Shown here in pieces: positions 32,223-45,344 of a DNA stretch of 64,000 nt (within the stretch, counting starts at the first letter, position 1; every line of letters starts with the position of its first letter). The stretch is from Pisaster brevispinus (lineage: Eukaryota > Echinodermata > Asteroidea > Forcipulatida > Asteriidae). The stretch covers positions 1,488,001-1,552,000 of the forward strand of contig JAMKCF010000022.1 of the NCBI GenBank assembly GCA_023634235.1. Reading direction: 5' to 3'. Under the pieces are notes generated by a model, which was not told where the DNA came from, did no database searches, and saw only the letters and a program-made list of their open reading frames with translations. Made by a program: the position numbers and the translations under genes.

Positions 32223-33906
32223 TTTTACATTCTGTAGTTGTACCATAGGTCACTTTGACAGTCAGCTAATAGACTCTGCAAGTCTTGCGTGCATTGAAAA
32301 TGTGAAAATATGTGATACTCTCTTGCCAAAATATTAGGGTATAGAAGCTTCAGGGCTCTTCACAGCAGAGCTGTGTATTGAGAAAGTTGCGGTTAGAAAC
32401 CTATTATTTTGGTAAAACAACTCTGCATGTGCACACACAGGGTGCTGAGCCATTTGCGAGTTAGATTTGAATAGTAGTCACAAGGAACTGCTCAAATTTG
32501 GATGCCTCAGAACTGTTGCTTGATATCTCACATGGTTTGGGGCAAGCTTTTGCGTAAGGGACAGTGAACACGAGCACACACTTCTGAATGAATGTGTATG
32601 GCACAATGGTACCAGGCTTTGCCCATCAGGAGGTTGCTGTACACAAGTTTGCCCCAAACTATGTATTATCTTCAGTCTGCATGCAATTTGAGTTTTCAGC
32701 TGTGACTAATCAAGTCATTGTATCAGACATTGTTCAAAATCTACCTCACAAATGGCTGATATTGGAATACACCATTTTACTACATCTGAATAATATTGCA
32801 CAAAGCAACTACATGTACTCTCAAATTAGGACCCCAAATCCTGCCACAAAATGTCCTTAGGAAAGGGTCATATACACTGAATGTGGAAATGCAATTAGAT
32901 ACAATAATTACCATCCCACAAAATAAGAAGAAGATAAATGTGAAAATGCTACCAACTAACTTCATGAACCACCTTTTGATAAATGAGTATAAACCCTAAT
33001 AAAAACGTCCACCTAACCTAGTGATTAGTTGAATGATGAAGAGATTTTTGTGCATTATTGAAATTCTAATACATGTACATTGGTTAATTAAATTAAACAA
33101 CATGTAGGTGTGATACATTGCAGTTGTGCTAAAATATGCAACAGCTAATCTCACTCAAAGACTATGAATGATGACAAGTTAATAAAATGTAGGAGTTGGG
33201 AATATACACACAGAAATAAAACTGAATACAATGGAAATGAGTCTAAGGTGTAATAACAACATGTAATAATAAAGGGCACACACCTGCTTCATGAAAAACA
33301 ATAACTTTACAATTGCTTATAAAGCTGTGTCAGTTAAATGTTGCACTAAGTGAATTTTTGGCCACAGACCCCTGATGAGGGGCTAATGTGAGCCTGCAGT
33401 GTCATTGGTCACCACTGATTAACCCCCCTCCCCCCTACATATACACACTGGTACCACAGACTGCCACACACATGTATTCTCAAAAATGCATCCTTGTTGA
33501 GCATTCTTTTGTTCTTTCCTTCGTCCCTGCACTTGACAGTTTCCCATAGACTTTCTAGACAAATTTCCTTGTGGAGCACCCCGGTCTTTAGAATTTCCAT
33601 GTGGAGACCTTTTGTTTTCCCTTTTTTGTTTTGTCCTCGGTCACCATAAGGTACCGAAAAGGAGCACAGTACGACAGGTTTCATCTGTTTGCACATCAGG
33701 AAACCACATGTCGTATGTACTGTGGACTTAGTCTTCACAGTCTCCTGTGGGATTTTGTGGCAAGGGGCCATTTACACTGGTACCAGAGACTGCCACAAAG
33801 TACCATACCTTCCAGGCTAGCATTGGGTGCATGGGTTTCTTCTGCTTGCACAGCTGAGGTTATCAAGAAATCCAATGCCTTTTTGAAATATGGTGGGCAC
33901 TATAGA

Positions 33907-34064
33907 GCAAGTTCAGGTGGGCGACTAGAGTGACTAGACTTACCAGAATCCATAGAGCACAGGGAGATTGATTAGATCGACCATGCACTGGAGCATGGTC
34001 GATCTAGTCAATTCGAGAGCTACGTCACACAGCCTAGTCACTCTAGTCGCCCACCCGAACTTGC
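33907..34064. repeat. 158-bp fold-back element, unit 2
   Basis: Same structure as in unit 1, with CCACCCGAAC at the right arm and GCACTGGAGC at the central loop. Confidence 0.85.
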
Positions 34065-34417
34065 CCTAAGCAGCGCACTGTTTGGTTTGGGTGTATACAG
34101 ACAAATTTACCCAAACCTAACAGTGTCATAGTATTGTGTCCGCCATATCTCAAAATGGCTTATGGCTTGTGTACTGTGGACTTCCCCTCCACAAGTCTCC
34201 TGTGGCATTTTGTGACACGAGCCAGTTTTCTGGGAAAATTCATGTATAAATGTATGCATAACTTGCTCTTCTTGTCTTAGTTCTTATTTAGGTATACATG
34301 TACCTTAATATCTAGCATTCATGCATACAGTGCAGATGAAATTTGTTCATCCAATTTAATAACATAAATTTCAAAAAAATTGTGGAGGCATCTTAAACAG
34401 AAAAAGTTTATTTAAAT

Positions 34418-34955
<538 letters not shown>

Positions 34956-35232
34956 AATAAACCACAAGGGAGACTGACTTGATATTTAATATTAAAAAGT
35001 CGCATCCCCTTAAGGTGATCCCCTGCCTGCCGGTTCCCAGGTTGTATCGTAAAACTTGGGTGTGATCCCTGGCTATACGGCAGCTAACGGTTGGATAGCT
35101 TCTGACTGGCGCCCATGAACAAAGATATTGACTTATAGGGTGACCGCCATCATAGGGCCGGCTAGTTAGCTCAGCTTGTAGAGAACCGGTACGTTAATCC
35201 GGAGGTTTATTTTCCTTGTTCAAACCCAAAAT
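34956..35232. repeat. tRNA-related SINE-like repeat, unit 2
   Basis: This version has TTAAGGTGATCCCC and GGTTGGATAGC, shared with units 3 and 6 and closer to the palindrome arms than units 1, 4 and 5. Confidence 0.8.
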
Positions 35233-35350
35233 TATAATATATTTGTTTCATTACATTTCCAACAGCACAATTAACACCAATAACAGGATGGTGATGAGGA
35301 AACTTGAAGAAATGTTCAGTTTTACATGTGTTAAGAAAACCCCAATTGCG

Positions 35351-35826
35351 GAAAACTCATGCAATCAGGTAGGGACTGAAAACACAGTTTACTTGCAAGA
35401 CGCCGGTCTGATCAAACGGGTATGATTGGTGAAAACTCCTGCAATCAGGTAGGGACTGAAAACACAGTTCGCGTGCAAGACTCCGGTCTGATCAAACGGG
35501 TATGATTGGTGAAAACTCATGCAATCAGGTAGGGACTGAAAACACAGTTCACTTGCAAGACTCCGGTCTGATCAAACGGGTATGATTGGTGAAAACTCCT
35601 GCAATCAGGTAGGGACTGAAAACACAGTTCGCGTGCAAGACTCCGGTCTGATCAAACGGGTATGATTGGTGAAAACTCATGCAATCAGGTAGGGACTGAA
35701 AACACAGTTCACTTGCAAGACTCCGGTCTGATCAAACGGGTATGATTGGTGAAAACTCATGCAATCAGGTAGGGACTGAAAACACAGTTCGTGTGCAAGA
35801 CTCCGGTCTGATCAAACGGGTATGAT
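35351..35826 (+). repeat. 80-bp minisatellite, 6 copies, unit 2
   Basis: Same variants and alternation as unit 1, one copy fewer. It ends GGGTATGATCCAAGC before the GPCR stop, as in units 1 and 6. Confidence 0.95.
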
Positions 35827-35834
35827 CCAAGCAT

Positions 35835-36800
35835 CTAGTTTGTCTTGATACACGGAATGTGTCGCTTAAAATATTGGTACCATGATGTCAGCAGAGTGTG
35901 GGCAGTTTGGCGAAATCCGGCATTCCTCAGGTAGTAGATCAATATGTTCAACCAACTGTTTGTTAGAGAAGGTAACACCGACAGAAAGAAAACCATGATT
36001 TTTGAATCGGGGTAAGTGCGTGGATCGACAAAAGATAAGATCAAAGCTGGCAAGCTGGCAAAACAGGCAGTGGAAACTATGAGAAGCATTGTGTGCACTG
36101 CTTCGTGGTTTGGTCTTGGTGCCTCCAGCTGATTTCCAGCAAGTGCAAGTTGATTGTTCACAGCATTAATTTGTCGAGCATGATGGCGTGAGATCATGAA
36201 GAGTCTGGTGTATGTTATGAAAACAACAAGCAGACTACTGGTTATGGTGCAATTTGAGATCACTCTAAAAAATAGAATGTATTCATTATGCACTTCTTTT
36301 AAGTAAAAAACACACGTCATCCTGAGTGGACTGAAAAATGATGTCCATTCATTTAAGAAACCAGACCAAGTTGCTATAAATGTTCCAATCCCCCATACAG
36401 AACATGCAGCAATTCGTGCTCGCCTGACTGTAACAAGTGAATTGTATTGAAGTGCATGAACAACTGAAATGTATCGATCAATAGTTAAGATAAGTAGAGA
36501 AAGATGAGACACACATATTAAAAAAGGTTCCATAAATGCTTGTATTCCACAAAGCATAGAGTTACCGCAGTTTCCACAAATCACTGATAAGCTTGCTGGA
36601 ACAGCCATAAACAAACCAACACCAAGGTCTGCGACTGTCATGGACCTCAGTAATACTTTGGTTGTTTCTTGGATACTGTTGACTTTAGGCAAAACAATTA
36701 AAGAAAATAAGCCCAGTGTAATGGTGAGAACTGAAGTCACCCCGACAATGATACCTTTGATAGCGCTGTAAACGGTCTCGTCGCTCTCGGTTTTATTCAT
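35835..36800 (-). CDS. orphan rhodopsin-class (class A) GPCR, copy 2, candidate chemoreceptor
   Basis: Single-exon gene of 321 codons. The start ATG is in a good context (ACTCCACCATGA) after a very short N-terminus with one glycosylation site (NKT at 2-4). Seven hydrophobic segments are visible: about 16-38, 48-74, 84-107, 129-146, 174-197, 236-257, 270-291. Class A marks are LRSMTVADLG in TM2 (Asp58), Cys84 and Cys163 for the usual disulfide, DRY 108-110, Trp136 in TM4, Pro251 in TM6 and Asn285/Tyr289 in TM7. Two landmarks are altered: TM7 reads NILIY, not NPxxY, and TM6 has Ser at the usual toggle Trp. Ligand unknown. Intronless, tandem, lineage-restricted receptors in echinoderms are proposed chemosensors, so that role is an inference. 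A degenerate GGTCA-rich repeat lies 1.2-1.7 kb upstream. Confidence 0.9.
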   Translation of the reverse strand: MNKTESDETVYSAIKGIIVGVTSVLTITLGLFSLIVLPKVNSIQETTKVLLRSMTVADLGVGLFMAVPASLSVICGNCGNSMLCGIQAFMEPFLICVSHLSLLILTIDRYISVVHALQYNSLVTVRRARIAACSVWGIGTFIATWSGFLNEWTSFFSPLRMTCVFYLKEVHNEYILFFRVISNCTITSSLLVVFITYTRLFMISRHHARQINAVNNQLALAGNQLEAPRPNHEAVHTMLLIVSTACFASLPALILSFVDPRTYPDSKIMVFFLSVLPSLTNSWLNILIYYLRNAGFRQTAHTLLTSWYQYFKRHIPCIKTN

Positions 36801-36991
36801 GGTGGAGTTATTGTTGTCAGCCTGATAAAAGAACTACACGGAGCAACATGTAGATGTTGCCAGTTGGATCCTCCAGATGTTGAATTTAAGTAAACGTTCC
36901 TCTCCAGACTAAATGACTAAAACACAGCGTACCTTTACCAGATCAATTCAGGTTGAGTAGAGATATTGTTCCCAACAATTGTTCATAAACT

Positions 36992-37117
36992 CAAGACAAT
37001 GGCGAGTATGTCAACATTGAGGGTATGGATGATGGTGACTGCGACATCGACGAAAATAATCTTGAGAATACCACAATAATGGAGAATGTTGCAAATGGGA
37101 ACGTTGATACGGACTGA
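36992..37117 (+). other. short + strand acidic tail frame, unit 2
   Basis: Same frame and length as unit 1, with IEGMDDG. A stop (TAA) has appeared just upstream (TGTTCATAAACT), so the open part starts here. Confidence 0.3.
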
Positions 37118-37984
37118 ATCTTTGAAATCAACAAATGTCCCATTAAGAGTAATTCCAATCTGCAGTTTTTTGTCTCCTCCGGCCAGTGTTGAGCTAAAAC
37201 GCTAAAAGCAGAATTGATACATGAGTTGAGTAATGCTGACATTGGCTGTTCCCAAAATCTGACTGCAACTGTGCAATGCAGTTAATGGGCTGGCTTTAAG
37301 TGTTGAAGGTTTCATATTGGATGCAGTGGCTTGCTTTGTAGACCCTGTTTACTCTGTCTGACATATCATTAAATATCACTTTACGCTAATTGCAAATATT
37401 GCCTGATAAAAAAACTGAGGAGTTTGTACATTGTTTAGGTAGTTTGTCAGCAGCCGAAGTTTCAGCTGAATAAAGTTGGCTGTGTAGACCCCTGTTATTG
37501 GCTGTCACATCATTTAAAAAACAATTTAAATTCAATATCAATAAATATTTTTTGATAACTCAAGCTCTTGACTTTTTATAGTAAGATGACACAATTTCAT
37601 CAGCTGAAGTTTTAGATTAATAAAGTTGGCTTATTGTACCCCATTATTGCCTGACAGGTAACTGAAAAGAAACCTTGAATAATTTGAAAAAAATCAGTGA
37701 TCGTTCTAGTTATCAAATAAGCCTGTTTGACATAATGGTCCTTGCCAATCTTCATACAGATGTTTGATTTTGAAGAGAGACAGTCAGTTGATCTATACTT
37801 AAAAAATTAATTGACAGATTTCTGTGGCTTGCCAGTCTTTTTTGTCAGCAGAAATTGATTTTTTACGGTACAGTGCAGTCTAGCAGACATCGACTGGTAT
37901 CTCTGACTAGATTAAACCTGATTTCTTTGCAGTACAGTATTTTGATGTAAATGACAATCAGTAAACATACCATGCATTCTTTAG

Positions 37985-38490
37985 CCGATTGCAGCCTAAC
38001 TTGGTCTAGTGCTTCATTAGCTTGAGAGCTACCTTAGGGTTGTAAACAAAGATTTTGGCCAGAGGTCATGTAGCGGTCAGCAGAGGTCATTTTAATGAAC
38101 ATTTCCAAAAACCTTTTTCCCCACATTCGTTAGCCGATTGCAGCATTACTTAGTCCAATGCTCATTAGCCTGAGCAATGATGTTGCCCTGTGGTGACCTA
38201 TTGGTCAGCAGTGGTCATTTTATTTTTAAAACAAAAACATGTTTTAATTTTTACATTTTGAATAGATTTTATTCATCTCAGGATGTTTATAATATTTGGT
38301 TTATTGCAGCCTAACTTCGACCAATGCTTCATTGGACCGAGAAAAGAGTTTTCCAGTGGTCACCTGTTGGTCAGCAGGGGTCATTTTACATAATTAAAAA
38401 AACACCTTTTCACATTTTAAATGTATTTTATTTAAGGATGTCTATAAAATTTGGCCAATGGTCATCTAGTGGTCAGTAGTGGTCATTTAA
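37985..38490. repeat. GGTCA-rich degenerate tandem repeat, unit 2
   Basis: Four blocks as in unit 1, with CACCTGTTGGTCAGCAGGGG in the third. Confidence 0.6.
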
Positions 38491-38524
38491 CAGAAATTTA
38501 CAGAATTATTCTCCTCTGCTACCT

Positions 38525-39092
38525 ACTCTACTCTACTCTACTCTACTCTATCTTGTAGCTGTTAGGCCGTAGGGGCGAAGAGATGGCAGTCACAACACAC
38601 TTCCTCCACAACTCTCGATCTTCAGCAGTCCTCAACAATTGCTCCCAGTTCAGTCCCATCCATTCCTTCACATTGTCTACCCATGTCTTAGGTGGTCACC
38701 CTCTTTTTCTGGTTCCCCTTGTTGACCCCTCCAGTATGATGTTAGCCAAGCTACCTTTCCACCTTATGACATGACCAAACCACCGGAGTTTCCATCTTTT
38801 AACAATGGACAGAAGCCTCTCCTGCTTTCCAATGTGATGCTCCATGAGCTTTCGAACTGCTTTATTGGTGGTATAATATAAAGGACTTTCTTATCATTCC
38901 TGTATTTCTCACAGAGGACACAAAGGTTGAAATTTTGCTCTGTTGTACTGCGTCTTCTTCGGAAGCCAGCCTGCTCCTCGGCAATGATCTTCTCTGCCTG
39001 TTGGCGTAGTCTGTTCAGAATGATATGTAGCTCAGGATTTTACTTGGGTGACTGATAAGACTGATTGTGCAGTAGTTGTTACACAACTTCAA
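38525..39092 (-). mobile_element. non-LTR retrotransposon remnant, core-deleted, unit 2
   Basis: The 3' end and the N-terminal reverse transcriptase part are joined directly at TTGGTGGTATAATATAAAGG (about 38868-38887), removing the YADD region present in units 1 and 3. A few extra bases (AATA) lie at the joint. Confidence 0.85.
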
Positions 39093-40783
39093 CTTCTACG
39101 TTCTGTAGTTGTACCATAGGTCACTTTGACAGTCAGCTAATAGACTCTGCAAGTCTTGCGTGCATTGAAAATTAGAAAATATTTGATACTCTCTTGCCAA
39201 AATATTAGGGTATAGAAGCTTCAGGGCTCTTCACAGCAGAGCTGTGTATTGAGAAAGTTGCGGTTAGAAACCTTTTATTTTGGTAAAACAACTCTGCATG
39301 TGCACACACAGGGTGCTGAGCCATTTGCGAGTTAGATTTGAACAAGGAACTGCTCAAATTTGGATGCCTCAGAACTGTTGATATGTCACATGGTTTGGGG
39401 CAAGCTTTTGCGTCAAGGACAGTGAACACGAGCACACACTTCTGAATGAATGTGTATGGCACAATGGTACCAGGCTTTGCCCATCAGGAGGTTGCTGTAC
39501 ACAAGTTTGCCCCAAACTATGTATTATCTTTAGTCTGCATGCAATTTGAGTTTTCAGCTGTGACTAATCAAGTCATTGTATCAGACATTGTTCAAAATCT
39601 ACCTCACAAATGGCTGATATTGGAATACACCATTTTACTACATCTGAATAATATTGCACATAGCAACTACATGTACTCTCAAATTAGGACCCCAAATCCT
39701 GCCACAAAATGTCCTTAGGAAAGGGTCATATACACTGAATGTGGAAATGCAATTAGATACAATAATTACCATCCCACAAAATAAGAAGAAGATAAATGTG
39801 AAAATGCTACCAACTAACTTCATGAACCACCTTTTGATAAATGAGTATAAACCCTAATAAAAACGTCCACCTAACCTAGTGATTAGTTGAATGATGAAGA
39901 GATTTTTGTGCATTATTGAAATTCTAATACATGTACATTGGTTAATTAAATTAAACAACATGTAGGTGTGATACATTGCAGTTGTGCTAAAATATGCAAC
40001 AGCTAATCTCACTCAAAGACTATGAATGATGACAAGTTAATAAAATGTAGGAGTTGGGAATATACACACAGAAATAAAACTGAATACAATGGAAATGAGT
40101 CTAAGGTGTAATAACAACATGTAATAATAAAGGGCACACACCTGCTTCATGAAAAAAACCCATTAACTTTACAATTGCTTATAAAGCTGTGTCAGTTAAA
40201 TGTTGCACTAAGTGAATTTTTGGCCACAGACCCCTGATGGGGGGCTAATGTGAGCCTGCAGTGTCATTGGTCACCACTGATTAACCCCCCCTCCCCCCTA
40301 CATATACACACTGGTACCACAGACTGCCACACACATGTATTCTCAAAAATGCATCCTTGTTGAGCATTCTTTTGTTCTTTCCTTCGTCCCTGCACTTGAC
40401 AGTTTCCCATAGACTTTCTAGACAAATTTCCTTGTGGAGCACCCCGGTCTTTAGAATTTCCATGTGGAGACCTTTTGTTTTCCCTTTTTTGTTTTGCCCT
40501 TTTTGTTTTGCCCTTGGTCTCCATAAGGTACCGAAAATGAGCACAGTACGACAGGTTTCATCTGTTTGCACATCAGGAAACCACATGTCGTGTGTACTGT
40601 GGACTTAGTTGTCACAGTCTCCTGTGGGATTTTGTGGCAAGGGGCCATTTACACTGGTACCAGAGTCTGCCACAAAGTACCATACCTTCCAGGCTAGCAT
40701 TGGGTGCATGGGTTTCTTCTGCTTGCACAGCTGAGGTTATCAAGAAATCCAATGCCTTTTTGAAATATGGTGGGCACTATAGA

Positions 40784-40941
40784 GCAAGTTCAGGTGGGCG
40801 ACTAGAGTGACTAGACTTACCAGAAACCATAGAGCACAGGGAGATTGATTAGATCGACCATGCACTAGAGCATGGTCGATCTAGTCAATTCGAGAGCTAC
40901 GTCACACAGCCTAGTCACTCTAGTCGCCCACCCGAACTTGC
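40784..40941. repeat. 158-bp fold-back element, unit 3
   Basis: All arm pairs are intact, with a GCACTAGAGC loop as in units 1, 5 and 6. Confidence 0.85.
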
Positions 40942-41297
40942 CCTAAGCAGCGCACTGTTTGGTTTGGGTGTATACAGACAAATTTACCCAAACCTAACAG
41001 TGTCATAGTATTGTGTCCACCATATCTCAAAATGGCTTATGGCTTGTGTACTGTGGACTTCCCCTCCACAAGTCTCCTGTGGCATTTTGTGACACGAGCC
41101 AGTTTTCTGGGAAAATTCATGTATAAATGTATGCATAACTTGCTCTTCTTGTCTTAGTTCTTATTTAGGTATACATGTACCTTAATATCTAGCATTCATG
41201 CATACAGTGCAGATGAAATTTGTTCATCCAATTTAATAACATAAATTTCAAAAAAATTGTGGAGGCATCTTAAACAGAAAAAGTTTATTTAAATGTA

Positions 41298-41633
<336 letters not shown>

Positions 41634-41910
41634 AATAAACCACAAGGGAGACTGACTTGATATTTAATATTAAAAAGTCGCATCCCCTTAAGGTGATCCC
41701 CTGCCTGCCGGTTCCCAGGTTGTATCGTAAAACTTGGGTGTGATCCCTGGCTATACGGCAGCTAACGGTTGGATAGCTTCTGACTGGCGCCCATGAACAA
41801 AGATATTGACTTATAGGGTGACCGCCATCATAGGGCCGGCTAGTTAGCTCAGCTTGTAGAGAACCGGTACGTTAATCCGGAGGTTTATTTTCCTTGTTCA
41901 AACCCAAAAT
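41634..41910. repeat. tRNA-related SINE-like repeat, unit 3
   Basis: GGTGATCCCC version, as in units 2 and 6. Confidence 0.8.
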
Positions 41911-42027
41911 TATAATATATTTGTTTCATTACATTTCCAACAGCACAATTAACACCAATAACAGGATGGTGATGAGGAAACTTGAAGAAATGTTCAGTTT
42001 TACATGTGTTAAGAAAACCCCAATTGC

Positions 42028-42647
42028 GGAAAACTCATGCAATCAGGTAGGGACTGAAAACACAGTTTACTTGCAAGACGCCGGTCTGATCAAACGGGTA
42101 TGATTGGTGAAAACTCCTGCAATCAGGTAGGGACTGAAAACACAGTTCGCGTGCAAGACTCCGGTCTGATCAAACGGGTATGATTGGTGAAAACTCATGC
42201 AATCAGGTAGGGACTGAAAACACAGTTCACTTGCAAGACTCCGGTCTGATCAAACGGGTATGATTGGTGAAAACTCCTGCAATCAGGTAGGGACTGAAAA
42301 CACAGTTCGCGTGCAAGACTCCGGTCTGATCAAACGGGTATGATTGGTGAAAACTCATGCAATCAGGTAGGGACTGAAAACACAGTTCACTTGCAAGACT
42401 CCGGTCTGATCAAACGGGTATGATTGGTGAAAACTCATGCAATCAGGTAGGGACTGAAAACACAGTTCACTTGCAAGACTCCGGTCTGATCAAACGGGTA
42501 TGATTGGTGAAAACTCATGCAATCAGGTAGGGACTGAAAACACAGTTCACTTGCAAGACTCCGGTCTGATCAAACGGGTATGATTGGTGAAAACTCCTGC
42601 AATCAGGTAGGGACTGAAAACACAGTTCACTTGCAAGACTCCGGTCT
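42028..42647 (+). repeat. 80-bp minisatellite, 8 copies (last partial), unit 3
   Basis: The left copies follow the unit 2/6 alternation. The last copies are of the CACTT type and end abruptly CTCCGGTCTAAACATC as in units 4 and 5. Confidence 0.95.
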
Positions 42648-42653
42648 AAACAT

Positions 42654-43619
42654 CTAGTTTGTCTTGATACACGGAATGTGTCGTTTAAAATATTGGTACC
42701 ATGATGTCAGCAGAGTGTGGGCAGTTTGGCGAAATCCGGCATTCCTCAGGTAGTAGATCAATATGTTCAACCAACTGTTTGTTAGAGAAGGTAACACCGA
42801 CAGAAAGAAAACCATGATTTTTGAATTGGGGTAAGTGCGTGGATCGTCAAAAAATAAGATCAAAGCTGGCAAGCTGGCAAAACAGGCAGTGGAAACTATG
42901 AGAAGCATTGTGTGCACTGCTTTGTGGTTTGGTCTTGGTGCCTCCAGCTGATTTCCAGCAAGTGCAAGTTGATTGTTCACAGCATTAATTTGTCGAGCAT
43001 GATGGCGTGAGATCATGAAGAGTCTGGTGTATGTTATGAAAACAACAAGCAGACTACTGGTTATGGTGCAATTTGTGATCACTCTCAAAAATAGAATGTA
43101 TTCATTATGCACTTCTTTAAAGTAAAAAACACACGTCATACTGAGTGGACTGAAAAATGATGTCCATTCATTTAAGAAACCACCCCAAGTTGCTATGAAT
43201 GTTCCAATCCCCCATACAGAACATGCAGCAATACGTGCTCGCTTGACTGTAACAAGTGAATTGTATTGAAGTGCATGAACAACTGAAATGTATCGATCAA
43301 TAGTTAAGATAAGTAGAGAAAGATGAGACACACATATTAAAAAAGGTTCCATAAATGCTTGTATTCCACAAAGCATAGAGTTACCGCAGTTTCCACAAAT
43401 CACTGATAAGCTTGCTGGAACAGCCATAAACAAACCAACACCAAGGTCTGCGACTGTCATGGACCTCAGTAATACTTTGGTTGTTTCTTGGATACTGTTG
43501 ACTTTAGGCAAAACAATTAAAGAAAATAAGCCCAGTGTAATGGTGAGAACTGAAGTCACCCCGACAATGATACCTTTGATAGCGCTGTAAACGGTCTCGT
43601 CGCTCTCGGTTTTATTCAT
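42654..43619 (-). CDS. orphan rhodopsin-class GPCR, copy 3
   Basis: Full length (321 codons), with the same start context and seven-segment plan as copy 2. Differences cluster in a few places. After DRY the loop reads TVKRAR instead of TVRRAR. TM4 has ATWGG, and the second extracellular loop has PLSMTCVFYFKEV. TM5 starts ILFLRVITNCT. The TM6/third extracellular loop reads LILFFDDPRTYPNSK against LILSFVDPRTYPDSK. The stop is followed directly by the CTCCGGTCTAAACATC junction with the 80-bp repeats, as in copies 4 and 5. DRY, NILIY and both Cys are kept, so it looks functional. Ligand unknown; a chemosensory role is inferred from the array setting. Confidence 0.9.
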   Translation of the reverse strand: MNKTESDETVYSAIKGIIVGVTSVLTITLGLFSLIVLPKVNSIQETTKVLLRSMTVADLGVGLFMAVPASLSVICGNCGNSMLCGIQAFMEPFLICVSHLSLLILTIDRYISVVHALQYNSLVTVKRARIAACSVWGIGTFIATWGGFLNEWTSFFSPLSMTCVFYFKEVHNEYILFLRVITNCTITSSLLVVFITYTRLFMISRHHARQINAVNNQLALAGNQLEAPRPNHKAVHTMLLIVSTACFASLPALILFFDDPRTYPNSKIMVFFLSVLPSLTNSWLNILIYYLRNAGFRQTAHTLLTSWYQYFKRHIPCIKTN

Positions 43620-43810
43620 GGTGGAGTTATTGTTGTCAGCCTGATAAAAGAACTACACGGAGCAACATGTAGATGTTGCCAGTTGGATCCTCCAGATGTT
43701 GAATTTAAGTAAACGTTCCTCTCCAGACTAAATGACTAAAACACAGCGTACCTTTACCAGATCAATTCAGGTTGAATAGAGATATTGTTCCCAACAATTG
43801 TTCCCAAACT

Positions 43811-43936
43811 CAAGACAATGGCGAGTATGTCAACATTGAGGATATCTATGATGGTGACTGCGACATCGACAAAAATAATCTTGAGAATACCACAATAATG
43901 GAGAATGTTGCAAATGGTAACGTTGATACGGAGTGA
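43811..43936 (+). other. short + strand acidic tail frame, unit 3
   Basis: IEDIYDGDCDIDKNN version with a second Tyr (IYDG), ending VDTE and TGA. Confidence 0.3.
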
Positions 43937-44814
43937 ATCTTTGAAATCAACAAATGTCTCATTAAGAGTAATTCCAATCTGCAGTTTTTTGTCTTCTCCA
44001 GCCAGTGTTGAGCTAAAAAGCTAAAAGCAGAATTGATACATGAGTTGAGTAATGCTGACATTGGCTGTTCCTAAAATCTGACTGCAACTGTGCAATGCAG
44101 TTAATGGGCTGCCTTTAAGTGTTGAAGGTTTCATATTGGATGCAGTGGCTTGCTTTGTAGACCATGTTTACTCTGTCTGACATATCATTAAATATCACTT
44201 TACGCTAATTGCAAATATTGCCTGATAAAAAAACTGAGGAGTTTGTACACTGTTTAGGTAGTTTGTCAGCAGCCGAAGTTTCAGCTGAATAAAGTTGGCT
44301 GTGTAGACCCCTGTTATTGGCTGTCACATCATTTAAAAAACAATTTAAATTCAATATCAAAAATTTTTTTTTGATAACTCAAGCTCTTGACTTTTTTTTT
44401 ATAGTAAGATGATACAATTTCATCAGCTGAAGTTTTAGATTAATAAAGTTGGCTTATTGTACCCCATTATTGCCTGACAGGTAACTGAAAAGAAACCTTG
44501 AATAATTTGAAAAAAATCAGTGATCGTTCTAGTTATCAAATAAGCCTGTTTGACATAATGGTCCTTGCCAATCTTCATACAGATGTTTGATTTTGAAGAG
44601 AGACAGTCAGTTGATCTATACTTAAAAAATTAATTGACAGATTTCTGTGGCTTGCCAGTCTTTTTTGTCAGCAGAAATTGATTTTTTACGGTACAGTGCA
44701 GTCTAGCAGACATCGACTGGTATCTCTGACTAGATTAAACCTGATTTCTTTGCAGTACAGTATTTTGATGTAAATGACAATCAGTAAACATACCATGCAT
44801 TCTTTAGCCGATTG

Positions 44815-45312
44815 CAGCCTAACTTGGTCTAGTGCTTCATTAGCTTGAGAGCTACCTTAGGGTTGTAAACAAAGATTTTGGCCAGAGGTCATGTAGCGGT
44901 CAGCAGAGGTCATTTTAATGAACATTTACCAAAACCTTTTTCCCCACATTCGTTAGCCGATTGCAGCATTACTTAGTCCAATGCTCATTAGCCTGAGCAA
45001 TGATGTTGGCCTGTGGTGACCTATTGGTCAGCAGTGGTCATCTTATTTTTAAAACAAAAACATGTTTTAATTTTTACATTTTGAATAGATTTTATTCATC
45101 TCAGGATGTTTATAATATTTGGTTTATTGCAGCCTAACTTCGACCAATGCTTCATTGGACCGAGAAAAGAGTTTTCCAGTGGTCACCTGTTGGTCAGCAG
45201 GGGTCATTTTACATAATTAAAAAAACACCTTTTCACATTTTAAATGTATTTTATTTAAGGATGTCTATAAAATTTGGCCAATGGTCATCTAGTGGTCAGT
45301 AGTGGTCATTTA
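44815..45312. repeat. GGTCA-rich degenerate tandem repeat, unit 3
   Basis: Four blocks, almost the same as unit 2. Confidence 0.6.
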
Positions 45313-45344
45313 ACAGAAATTTACAGAATTATTCTCCTCTGCTA

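Larger units (their letters stand above)
24838..32229. repeat. tandem unit 1 (7.39 kb), left edge of the array
   Basis: The unit has all components in order: left half, (TTTA)n, SINE-like repeat, seven 80-bp repeats, GPCR pseudogene, + strand tail frame, GGTCA cluster, (CTCTA)n and retroelement remnant with reverse transcriptase core. Its left half (24838-26960) is clearly more diverged than that of units 2-6. It also carries an extra local duplication at about 25606-25818 (CTAATACATGTACATTGG twice). Confidence 0.9.

Noticed and set aside
32588..32860. 90-codon + strand frame beginning MNVYGTMVPG, present in units 2-6
   Set aside because: Unit 1 has indels that destroy it, there is no recognisable domain, and near-identity between units follows from recent duplication.
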